Shown: positions 1 to 5,616 of the stretch, in pieces
Layout of the letters: each line of letters begins with the position of its first letter
How positions within the stretch are numbered: position 1 is the stretch's first letter
Source: Bacteroidetes bacterium UBA6491
GTDB lineage: Bacteria; Bacteroidota; Bacteroidia; NS11-12g; UBA9320
Direction of reading: 5' to 3'
NCBI GenBank assembly: GCA_002436505.1
Contig: DJML01000027.1
Span: 1-5,616 of the forward strand
DNA length: 5,616 nt
Notes under the pieces: model-generated
What the model saw: the letters and a program-made list of their open reading frames with translations, nothing else
Database searches by the model: none
Told to the model about the DNA's origin: nothing
Translations under genes and position numbers: made by a program

Positions 1-436
1 TCTCAGACCAGCTTGCCTGCGGATGATCAAGCTGATTCACCGCCAGCACTGCGGGTTTCCGCATCCTGTCAATGTAGTGCCACAATACCTCGGTACTTAC
101 CTCCACCCCTTTCTGAGCATTGATCAATAACACGGTTGTCTCTGCGATACGGATAGATTTCAACATTTCCCCGATAAAATCATCCACACCCGGAGCATCA
201 AGAACATTGATCTTGTAGTGCCTCCAATCCATATGAAGTTGAGTAGTATATACTGAAATGCCTTTCGCTTTTTCTACATCATGATAATCTGAAACAGTGG
301 AACCTGCTTCAATTGTCCCGAGACGTGTTGTTTGCCCTGCCTCATAATGCATAGCCTCTGCAAGGGTCGTCATGCCACTCTTCGATGCCCCTACCAAAGC
401 TATATTTTTGATATGTTTCTCGTCGTACGTTTCCAT
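1..436 (-). CDS. EF-G-like translational GTPase paralogue with degenerate GTPase motifs (N-terminal part only)
   Basis: The reading frame is open from ATG at 436 to the window edge (145 codons), so the C-terminus is missing. It aligns by eye with the G domain of elongation factor G. The starting block (KNIALVGASKSGMTTLAEAM, residues 10-29) is the P-loop, EKAKGISV (55-62) is switch I, LDAPGVDDF (79-87) is G3, and AVNQLDHP (132-139) is G4. Canonical EF-G drives ribosomal translocation by GTP hydrolysis. Here the P-loop lysine is Met22, the switch I threonine is Ser61, the catalytic histidine (equivalent to EF-Tu His84) is Val84, and NKxD is NQLD (134-137). I know EF-G paralogues of this type, with NQxD and no catalytic His, from Bacteroidota; their role is not established. 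Impaired GTP hydrolysis is therefore inferred. The start is supported by an in-frame TAA at 469-467, with no other ATG between. There is no Shine-Dalgarno sequence. The family identity is secure, the function is not. Confidence 0.88.
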   Translation of the reverse strand, partial: METYDEKHIKNIALVGASKSGMTTLAEAMHYEAGQTTRLGTIEAGSTVSDYHDVEKAKGISVYTTQLHMDWRHYKINVLDAPGVDDFIGEMLKSIRIAETTVLLINAQKGVEVSTEVLWHYIDRMRKPAVLAVNQLDHPQASWSE

Positions 437-624
437 AAAATAAGATTTATATAGTTGAAATTTACATTAATTTACCTACCGGCGCAAGGTATTCAGAACT
501 TCTTGAACATGAATTAACCATTTTCATATCACATTATGACATAGGTCAGTTTCTAAAAACTATTATTTAAAACAAAACTGTCCAGTCCAATCACCTGAAC
601 ATGAATCTGTATTCACTGCAGTCC
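437..624. other. Intergenic region between the TapB-like and EF-G-like genes
   Basis: This 188-bp spacer has no credible reading frame. It holds the promoter candidate at 457-487 and an imperfect palindrome (TTCAGAACTTCTTGAA) at 492-507. There is also a short inverted repeat, TGAAT-CTG-TATTCA-like, around 602-615. Downstream of the TapB-like stop I found no strong GC-rich stem followed by a T-run, so no terminator is called. The spacing suggests that the EF-G-like gene is transcribed at least partly on its own. Confidence 0.6.
457..487 (-). promoter_or_regulatory. Possible Bacteroidota-type promoter of the EF-G-like gene
   Basis: On the minus strand, TTG (487-485) is followed after 20 bp by TAAATTTC (464-457). 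This compares with the Bacteroidota housekeeping promoter, TTG about 19-20 bp before TAnnTTTG, with one mismatch in the -7 box. It would place transcription start around 450, about 15 nt before the ATG. AT-rich sequence yields chance matches easily, so this is a candidate only. Confidence 0.3.
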
Positions 625-1311
625 TTACCTGTCAACATTTGTCAATAATGTGCTGCCGTCTATATTGCCTCTATTGTCGTAGGTCTCAGATTTTACCATT
701 CCATAGGAAGCATTGTACCATTCTTTTGATTTAGTTTGAGAACTGGTGTATTTATTCTTCGCTGTGATGGTTTGCTCAAGCACAAAGCAGTCAAAGGTTC
801 CCGCTTCAGTAGTGACGGACTCTTTCGTAACAATTTTCCGCTCAGAAACAGTAATTGTCATATCCATTACAGCCATGCCATTTATCGAAGATGACAAATT
901 GGTCTGTGCATTGGGCAAAATCTGACCAATTTCGGGGTTGACGGGAATTTCCATATTCTCGGAGGTTATTTCCACATCCATACCTTCGATCTGTTGCATC
1001 ATCCCCTGCAAGAATTTATCCATGCTGAAATACAGGTTTCCAGATACGCATGCCATTTCCAAAGACATAATGTAGTCGTTCGCACCTTTATCGTCATTTA
1101 ATCTCGTCGTCACGCTTAAGAACAGGCTATCCCCGGAAACTCTTTTGTCATTTACCTTGTAATCGACACTGCTTTCTTTTTTACCCTTCTTGTTGAAATT
1201 CGTGTAGGTCCATGAATCTCCCGTGTTGTATTCATCAATAAAACCGCAATCCTGAGAAAATGAATTCTGAAATGCAAGAAGTAAGCAAATAGAAAAGATA
1301 AATGGTCTCAT
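625..1311 (-). CDS. Secreted TapB/DUF3108-like protein of unknown function
   Basis: This complete 228-residue protein starts at ATG 1311 and ends at TAA 627-625. Residues 1-20 form a type I signal peptide (Arg2, hydrophobic core FIFSICLLLAF, then NSFSQ before Asp21-Cys22). There is no lipobox, so it should be periplasmic or released. The mature part looks like a beta-rich domain of the TapB/DUF3108-like family seen in Bacteroidota. The recognisable pieces are a conserved-looking Cys in MACVSGNLYF (86-95), the block TTEAGTFDCF (167-176) and the closing EWYNASYGMVKSET (197-210). A methionine-rich stretch lies at about 98-120. Members are commonly about 220-260 residues, so this length is normal. 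No enzymatic residues are apparent, and the biological role is unknown. It follows the two-domain secreted protein by 167 bp on the same strand. I see no Shine-Dalgarno sequence. Family call by recognition, moderately confident. Confidence 0.8.
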   Translation of the reverse strand: MRPFIFSICLLLAFQNSFSQDCGFIDEYNTGDSWTYTNFNKKGKKESSVDYKVNDKRVSGDSLFLSVTTRLNDDKGANDYIMSLEMACVSGNLYFSMDKFLQGMMQQIEGMDVEITSENMEIPVNPEIGQILPNAQTNLSSSINGMAVMDMTITVSERKIVTKESVTTEAGTFDCFVLEQTITAKNKYTSSQTKSKEWYNASYGMVKSETYDNRGNIDGSTLLTNVDR

Positions 1312-1478
1312 AACGGTTTCAATTAGTTAAGCAAGATACACTTCCTGTAATAAATACAGTTCCGTTCTTAGATCAACATACCGAAACCAGACACTTTACA
1401 GGTGCAAATATCTAATAAACAAATACTTACACTTAATAGGTCATTATACAAACTTTAAACAATTTCCTTGATCCCGTT
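1312..1478. other. Intergenic leader upstream of the TapB-like gene
   Basis: This 167-bp AT-rich spacer contains no gene. On the minus strand, TTG followed after about 21 bp by AGTATTTG is a poor match to the Bacteroidota promoter, since the leading TA of the -7 box is missing. I therefore do not call it. A small inverted repeat, CTGTA-N5-TACAG, lies at 1345-1359 in what would be the 5' leader of the TapB-like gene. No terminator-like stem with a T-run follows the upstream gene. Confidence 0.5.
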
Positions 1479-2315
1479 TTAATCTTCTCCGTATTTTTCA
1501 AGTATCAGATCGACACCTTCCGGATCAAGATCTCCGTTCTCATCAATAGCGATATTGGCATAGAGCACCTGTAACAGGAGCTTTATATCTGCAGGCATTT
1601 TAACTGTTTTGTTCTCGCCCAGGAACACCACCCTGTACCAGTTTGAAACGTTCCTCTCCCCATCTATCCATTGCACGTAGTTCTCTTTTCTTATAGAAAT
1701 TATTCGTTCATTATCAAGATTGTTGATATGGCAAATTGCATTGTTTGTTCCCATGCGAATCCTTGAACAACCGTCGAGATTAACATAGGGCTTTCCGTTG
1801 ACAGAAACTTCGTCCTTTTTGATCTTCATGTCACGTATATAAACCGCAGGATTCCAGTACGAAAACGGATTGCCATAGGAAGCGACAACTTCCTTTACCT
1901 TATCCATGACCAGTTCACCTTCCGGAGACACCACATTGTGATCAAATAAAATCCTGATCAGGCCATTTATGCCTTTATCAATTTCAATTGATTCATCCAA
2001 CGTGGGGTCTTCATTTAGAAAAACGACCCGTTTCCAAGACACATTGGTGGTGCTATTGTTATCCTGTCTTTGGCTAATGCTGTGCCACTCCACTTTGATG
2101 ATCTCCTTCCCCGCCAGGTTACTCAGATAACATTCTTTATTGCTCAGCTTGATCTTATCACATTTCCCTGACATGAGGTAAACAGAATCATTGACATATA
2201 CAATTCCATCTTTGATCTTCACTTTGGTCCTGTCTGGAGCTGTAAATCCTGAAATAAAGGCAGTTAGTATAATTAAAATGACGATTGTGGGGTGAAAATT
2301 TCCTTTAAAACACAT
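1479..2315 (-). CDS. Secreted protein with two tandem copies of an unrecognised domain
   Basis: I do not recognise a named family. I place the start at ATG 2315 (278 residues). From there the protein opens with a convincing signal peptide: Lys4, the hydrophobic core TIVILIILTAFISGF, and a break near FTAPD. The frame can be extended to ATG 2396 (305 residues), but those 27 extra residues would put a non-hydrophobic, charged stretch ahead of the signal and overlap an inverted repeat. In 278-residue numbering, residues 31-148 and 162-276 are copies of one domain. Both show KIK..., VN(D/G), a Gly-Cys or Gly-Lys-Cys turn followed by (K/R)I(K/R), a second Cys, NL, II.(V/I), RVVFL.E, a hydrophobic helix ending (I/V)L(F/Y), G(E/D)L, and a terminal YG. 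Each copy carries two cysteines 10-12 residues apart, possibly a disulfide. A periplasmic or extracellular location is inferred. No catalytic motif is visible. The gene lies 118 bp after the lipoprotein gene on the same strand. Confidence 0.8.
   Translation of the reverse strand: MCFKGNFHPTIVILIILTAFISGFTAPDRTKVKIKDGIVYVNDSVYLMSGKCDKIKLSNKECYLSNLAGKEIIKVEWHSISQRQDNNSTTNVSWKRVVFLNEDPTLDESIEIDKGINGLIRILFDHNVVSPEGELVMDKVKEVVASYGNPFSYWNPAVYIRDMKIKKDEVSVNGKPYVNLDGCSRIRMGTNNAICHINNLDNERIISIRKENYVQWIDGERNVSNWYRVVFLGENKTVKMPADIKLLLQVLYANIAIDENGDLDPEGVDLILEKYGED
1488..1832 (-). repeat. Second copy of the duplicated protein domain
   Basis: This segment encodes residues 162-276, from MKIKKDEVSVNGKPY to LILEKYG. 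Landmarks parallel to the first copy are GCSRIRM, ICHINNL, RIISIRK, WYRVVFLGEN, LLLQVLYANI and GDLDPEG. Thirteen residues (NPFSYWNPAVYIRD region) link the two copies. The copy ends almost exactly at the C-terminus, so the protein consists of a signal peptide plus two domains and nothing else. Confidence 0.75.
1872..2225 (-). repeat. First copy of the duplicated protein domain
   Basis: This segment encodes residues 31-148 of the 278-residue protein, from KVKIKDGIVYVND to EVVASYG. Landmark residues are GKCDKIKL, ECYLSNL, EIIKVEW, WKRVVFLNED and GELVMDKV. It matches the second copy in order and spacing, although overall identity is low. The repeat is visible in protein, not obviously in DNA, so the duplication is old or belongs to the family. 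Confidence 0.75.
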
Positions 2316-2344
2316 CAGAACATCTTTTGTCAATTTTAACTTCA

Positions 2345-2397
2345 AATGGCATTCTGCTACCCCTACGCCATATATGGAAGAGGGAATATATGCCATT
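2345..2397. repeat. Inverted repeat enclosing a perfect 10-bp palindrome upstream of the two-domain protein
   Basis: AATGGCAT (2345-2352) and ATGCCATT (2390-2397) are exact 8-bp inverted copies 37 bp apart. Between them lies the perfect palindrome CCATATATGG (2368-2377). The CATATAT part of this can alternatively pair with the neighbouring ATATATG, giving competing hairpins in the transcript. The element sits in the 118-bp gap between the lipoprotein and two-domain genes, ending 30 bp upstream of the chosen start. It could be an operator or a leader structure. No T-run follows, so it is not a standard terminator. Confidence 0.4.
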
Positions 2398-2433
2398 CAG
2401 AATGGGTTCAATATAGAAATAGGCCAGACACGT

Positions 2434-3243
2434 TCATTCTATCCTGTTTTCAGGTTTCAATATCATTATCGTATCCATAAATCCTCCCATGTCAATGAAT
2501 TCATTCAGAGCCGCTGCATTTATATCTGCTTTTATAAATCTGTTCTCCTTATAGAACTTGTTATCCTGCAGTTCAAATTCACTGCCCTGAATGTTTTGCC
2601 ATCGCAGTTGCGTTGAATCAATACCGGTAGCATTGCTTAACAGACCAAGTTCATGCTCAAAGTGCTTCCGACTAACCTCACGACAAACGATCGTTCCGTC
2701 TTTCATACGTTCAATCAGGTATAGATTCCACCATTCTTCGTGATCCGAATTTGTATAACTGAGAATAAAACGATTTTTTGTCAGACGTCTAAGAACAGCA
2801 GAATCATCCAGATCAACCCTTTTAACGTCATGTATCTGAACAAACATTGAATCTGACCTGATGATAAACGGGTAACCTTCCGTAGAATCTTCACTCATAT
2901 CATATATCAGTCCATTTCTTATTACAAGACCGGAATCAGAGTCAATGTACTCTCTCGATAGATAGTATTCACTAGTATTACTTTCTTGATAAAACTTCTT
3001 TGATACAATTATGGTATCAAACTTCTCAAAATAAGCACCGCCGTATTTACCTCCTCCATTGACCCACATCCCTTGAATTTTGCCCGGAAATTTTTTAAGG
3101 TTGGCCTTATCGACGGGTTGAGGCTGAGTAAAATAAACACCGCCACAAGATGAAAATATAATAGAAAATAGCGCTACTAAGATTAACAGACCGTTATTGA
3201 CCTTCGGTCGCAACCATGATCCTATCTTTATTAAATTGATCAT
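2434..3243 (-). CDS. Lipoprotein of unknown function with a YFTQPQP motif
   Basis: This is a complete 269-residue protein. ATG at 3243 is preferred; a TTG codon directly before it (3246) could extend it by one residue. AGGGA lies 3 nt before that TTG-ATG, a weak and badly spaced ribosome site. The N-terminus has a positively charged n-region (Lys6, Arg12, Lys14), the hydrophobic core GLLILVALFSIIF, and the lipobox FSSC with Cys33 followed by Gly-Gly. This predicts acylation and membrane anchoring. Right after the anchor comes VYFTQPQP (36-43), then FPGKIQGMW (52-60). I know similar 'YFT-x-PQP ... FP-x-x-hQG' openings from other Bacteroidota lipoproteins, where they introduce an uncharacterised domain of beta strands with repeated acidic and aromatic residues. 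No enzyme motif is visible. This is the first gene of the minus-strand block and is divergent from the histidine kinase gene. Confidence 0.85.
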   Translation of the reverse strand: MINLIKIGSWLRPKVNNGLLILVALFSIIFSSCGGVYFTQPQPVDKANLKKFPGKIQGMWVNGGGKYGGAYFEKFDTIIVSKKFYQESNTSEYYLSREYIDSDSGLVIRNGLIYDMSEDSTEGYPFIIRSDSMFVQIHDVKRVDLDDSAVLRRLTKNRFILSYTNSDHEEWWNLYLIERMKDGTIVCREVSRKHFEHELGLLSNATGIDSTQLRWQNIQGSEFELQDNKFYKENRFIKADINAAALNEFIDMGGFMDTIMILKPENRIE

Positions 3244-3451
3244 CAATCCCTAATAAAGAGCAACGATTATAAATCGCGCTGTTAGAAAATTGCCATGTAT
3301 GACCAGAGAATGATTCAATGAGTCATTTACCATAGCCAACCATAAAGGTATTCAAATATTGGTTTAAATTGTTATATTCGGCTTTATCAAAGGTAATTTA
3401 GACTAATTCTATGGCATGGTGGAAGAACTTTGAACAACTTTACCCCATTCT
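3244..3451. promoter_or_regulatory. Divergent intergenic region between lipoprotein and histidine kinase genes
   Basis: This 208-bp AT-rich region must hold the promoters for both directions. For the kinase, TTC (3351-3353), 19 bp, TATATTCG (3373-3380) resembles TTG-N19-TAnnTTTG with two mismatches. For the lipoprotein no pair of boxes with correct spacing was found. Near the kinase start, ATTCTATGGC occurs twice (3406-3415 and 3447-3456), each copy containing an ATG. The region is divergent by position; promoter boxes are tentative. Confidence 0.45.
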
Positions 3452-5616
3452 ATGGCTGTATCAAAAGCTAAAAAACAAAGCGACAATGTTGATATACTTC
3501 AAAATGAGCTGCTTAAGCTTAATAATGAAGCATGGAAATGTCATGTAAACCAACCCAGCAAGGCATTTGAACTTGCTTCAAAAGCGGAAAAAATTGCCCA
3601 GAAAACAGGAAATAAGTCCGGTCTTGCCCAGGCCTTTCTTAACAAAGGAGTAAGCAGTCGTTACCTTTCAAAGCTTGAAGATGCTGTTGTGTATTGCAGT
3701 GATGCCAAACAGCTGTTCATTGATCTTGACGACAGGTCAGGGGAGGCATCTGCGTCTGTATCATTGGCTGCGATGTACTATTACATGGGAGACTATGAAA
3801 AAGCCACCGATTTCTTTAGTAAAAGTTTAAATCTGTACCGTGAACTTGACGATGATTTTGGCAAGGCCACCTCTTTGAATGGATTAGGCTACATAGTCGG
3901 TTTATCAGGAGACGAGAAAAATAGCCTGGCTTTTCTTCATGAAGCACTGACGCTTTCTGACAAGGTAGATGACGGAATTCTCAAGGCAAAGATCCTGGAC
4001 AGCACAGCCTTTGTTTATTTTCATTTTCAACGATTGGATAAAGCGCTGGAATACTATAAAAAGTGTTATGCTTTCACTAAAGAAGAAAAAGACTATGTGC
4101 ACCAGTCTTATGCTCTTTCAGGGATGGCAGACATTTTTGCGAACCGGAAGAAATTTGACAAAGCAAAAAAGTTCTATACTGAAGCCCTTGAGATAAGGGA
4201 TAAGATCGGATATAAAGTAGGGAAAGCCGAAACCCTTCTTCACCTCGGCAAATTGCTTTTTGAAACAGGAGATCATAAAACAGCGGAAAAGCATTTTCTT
4301 GATTCACTGAAAGTTGCAAACTCGATCAAGGCTAAAGCTCAGATCTACCAGGCACACAAAGAACTTGCAGGCCTATATGAATTCCATGAGGACATGAAGA
4401 ACTTTGTCCATCATTTCAAACTGTACTTTGAATTCAAATCAGAAGTTTTCAAGGAAGAACTTGAGAATAAGCAGAAGACAGTTAACCTTCAGTATGAGAT
4501 GGACAAATTAAAGCGTGAATCGGAACTAAATCACCTGACTAACGTAGTACTGAAGGAAAAGAACGCAGAGCTTGAACAATCCTACGATAACCTGAACATG
4601 CTCAGCCAGATGGGCAAGGAGATCACATCATCTCTCCAACTGGATCAGATATTGAACACGGTTTATGAGAAAGTGAATAAGATGATGGATGCCAGTATTT
4701 TCGGCATCGGAATTTATGATAAAGAAAATGCGTTGATCCATTATCAGCTTGCGATGGCAAATGGGGTAAAATACCAACCGTATACCAGGACCATGGAGGA
4801 TAAAAATCAGTTTCCTGTATGGTGTGTTGAGAATAAAAAGGAGGTTTTTATCAATGATATCAGGAATGAGTATAAGAATTATCTGAGTGAGTATGCTATT
4901 GAGGATGAATCAAAACATAAGCTTGAGGACGGAACAAAAGCTTCCTTTCCTATTTCAATGATCTATCTTCCTTTGATCAGCAAAGAAGGCATTATCGGCC
5001 TGATAACGGTCCAAAGTCATAAAAAGGACGCGTATACGGAGAATCACCTGAATATACTCAGAACTCTTGCCTCCCACGCTTCAGCTGCGCTGTCAAATGC
5101 AACATCGTATGAGGCATTGCAACACACACTTGACGATCTGAAAGTAGCACACGAGCAACTGGTTCAGGCCGAAAAACTAGCTTCACTTGGCCAGTTGACG
5201 GCCGGGATCGCGCACGAGATAAAGAACCCGTTGAATTTCGTTAATAATTTTGCCGAATTATCCATTGAACTTATCGACGAACTAAAAGACACCACCGATC
5301 CGGAGGAGGTCGATGCCATAATGCGTGATATCAAAGGCAACCTTTCAAAGATCTATCAGCACGGAAAAAGAGCGGACGGTATTGTCAAAAGCATGTTGCA
5401 GCACAGCAGAAGCAGTAAAGGTGAGAAACAGCCAACAGATATCAATCGGTTGTGCCAGGAATATTTCAACCTTGCCTACCATGGTATGAGGGCAAATATT
5501 AAAAATTTCAATTGTAACATGGTAGAGGAGTACGACAGCAATCTTAAGCAGGTTTCTTTGATCCAGCAGGATATCAGTCGTGTGCTGCTTAACCTGATCA
5601 ACAATGCATTTTATGC
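3452..5616 (+). CDS. Soluble TPR-GAF sensor histidine kinase (C-terminus beyond the window)
   Basis: The frame is open from ATG 3452 to the window end (721 full codons). An in-frame TGA at 3431-3433 with no other ATG between fixes the start. There is no signal peptide or transmembrane segment, so it is cytoplasmic. Domains in order: TPR-type helical repeats at about residues 25-325, for example YMGDYEKATDFFSKSLNLY near 111-129, LDKALEYYKK near 195-204, and a Gly266-containing repeat near 262-289; a charged coiled coil at about 326-380; a GAF domain at about 385-550; a short coiled coil; then HisKA with the H-box LGQLTAGIAHEIKNPLNF. His588 is the expected autophosphorylation site. The HATPase N-box VLLNLINNA begins at 711, with Asn718 the expected Mg-ATP ligand. 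The remaining ATP-binding motifs lie past the edge. The kinase presumably phosphorylates a response regulator, which is not seen here. TPRs suggest control by a protein partner, GAF by a small ligand; both are inferences. Confidence 0.93.
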   Translation, partial: MAVSKAKKQSDNVDILQNELLKLNNEAWKCHVNQPSKAFELASKAEKIAQKTGNKSGLAQAFLNKGVSSRYLSKLEDAVVYCSDAKQLFIDLDDRSGEASASVSLAAMYYYMGDYEKATDFFSKSLNLYRELDDDFGKATSLNGLGYIVGLSGDEKNSLAFLHEALTLSDKVDDGILKAKILDSTAFVYFHFQRLDKALEYYKKCYAFTKEEKDYVHQSYALSGMADIFANRKKFDKAKKFYTEALEIRDKIGYKVGKAETLLHLGKLLFETGDHKTAEKHFLDSLKVANSIKAKAQIYQAHKELAGLYEFHEDMKNFVHHFKLYFEFKSEVFKEELENKQKTVNLQYEMDKLKRESELNHLTNVVLKEKNAELEQSYDNLNMLSQMGKEITSSLQLDQILNTVYEKVNKMMDASIFGIGIYDKENALIHYQLAMANGVKYQPYTRTMEDKNQFPVWCVENKKEVFINDIRNEYKNYLSEYAIEDESKHKLEDGTKASFPISMIYLPLISKEGIIGLITVQSHKKDAYTENHLNILRTLASHASAALSNATSYEALQHTLDDLKVAHEQLVQAEKLASLGQLTAGIAHEIKNPLNFVNNFAELSIELIDELKDTTDPEEVDAIMRDIKGNLSKIYQHGKRADGIVKSMLQHSRSSKGEKQPTDINRLCQEYFNLAYHGMRANIKNFNCNMVEEYDSNLKQVSLIQQDISRVLLNLINNAFY

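Noticed and set aside
541..624. Rho-independent terminator after the TapB-like gene
   Set aside because: The minus-strand ACTGGACAGTTTTGTTTT has a T-rich tail, but the stem is only four base pairs with a two-base loop, and no better stem precedes it.
1391..1440. Promoter for the TapB-like gene at TTG-N21-AGTATTTG
   Set aside because: The -7 box lacks its leading TA and the spacing is slightly long, so the match is no better than chance in AT-rich DNA.
2316..2396. Extension of the two-domain protein to ATG 2396
   Set aside because: It would bury the signal peptide behind 27 residues, some charged, and place coding sequence over an inverted repeat. ATG 2315 gives a standard signal peptide.
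2374..2616. Plus-strand 80-codon open frame
   Set aside because: It lies mainly antisense to the lipoprotein gene's C-terminal part and runs out of the spacer; the product is cysteine- and aromatic-rich without any domain, while the opposite strand has a clear lipoprotein.
3411..3548. Small 45-codon gene upstream of and overlapping the kinase start
   Set aside because: No ribosome site, no recognisable domain, and most of it lies inside the kinase frame. It is kept only as a finding because of the repeated sequence around both ATGs.
3905..4319. Two minus-strand open frames (3905-4102, 4077-4319) and a plus-strand frame (3969-4196)
   Set aside because: All lie inside the TPR region of the kinase, whose frame is continuous with recognisable domains on both sides. 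Their products have low-complexity composition such as runs of Phe or Lys.

Overview
The window reads as chromosomal DNA of a Bacteroidota bacterium, probably from the Cytophagales/Flavobacteriia side. The sequence evidence is: start codons without recognisable Shine-Dalgarno sequences in AT-rich leaders; a Bacteroidota-style lipobox; a TapB/DUF3108-like secreted protein; a diverged EF-G paralogue of a type I know from this phylum; and a TPR-GAF-histidine kinase whose H-box and 'LAYHG' segment resemble Bacteroidota kinases. The assignment rests on recognition, not on a database search.

Layout. Bases 1-3243 carry four genes, all on the minus strand. In transcription order they are a lipoprotein (3243-2434), a secreted protein built from two copies of one domain (2315-1479), a secreted TapB/DUF3108-like protein (1311-625), and the N-terminal 145 residues of an EF-G-like translational GTPase paralogue (436 to beyond base 1). 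The gaps between them are 118, 167 and 188 bp, too wide to assume one tight operon, so each gene may have its own promoter. A 208-bp divergent intergenic region (3244-3451) separates this block from a plus-strand gene that runs off the right edge (3452-5616): a soluble sensor histidine kinase with TPR repeats, coiled coil, GAF domain, HisKA domain and the start of the HATPase domain.

Functionally, the three leftmost-reading products after the kinase promoter region are all exported and of unknown role. The EF-G paralogue and the kinase are cytoplasmic. Nothing in the sequence ties these five genes into one pathway. I see no mobile element, CRISPR array, tRNA or rRNA, and no convincing rho-independent terminator.

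The most notable points are the EF-G paralogue, in which several canonical GTPase residues are substituted together, and the internal tandem duplication in the secreted protein, with a cysteine pair in each copy. I found no clear evidence of a new multi-gene system.
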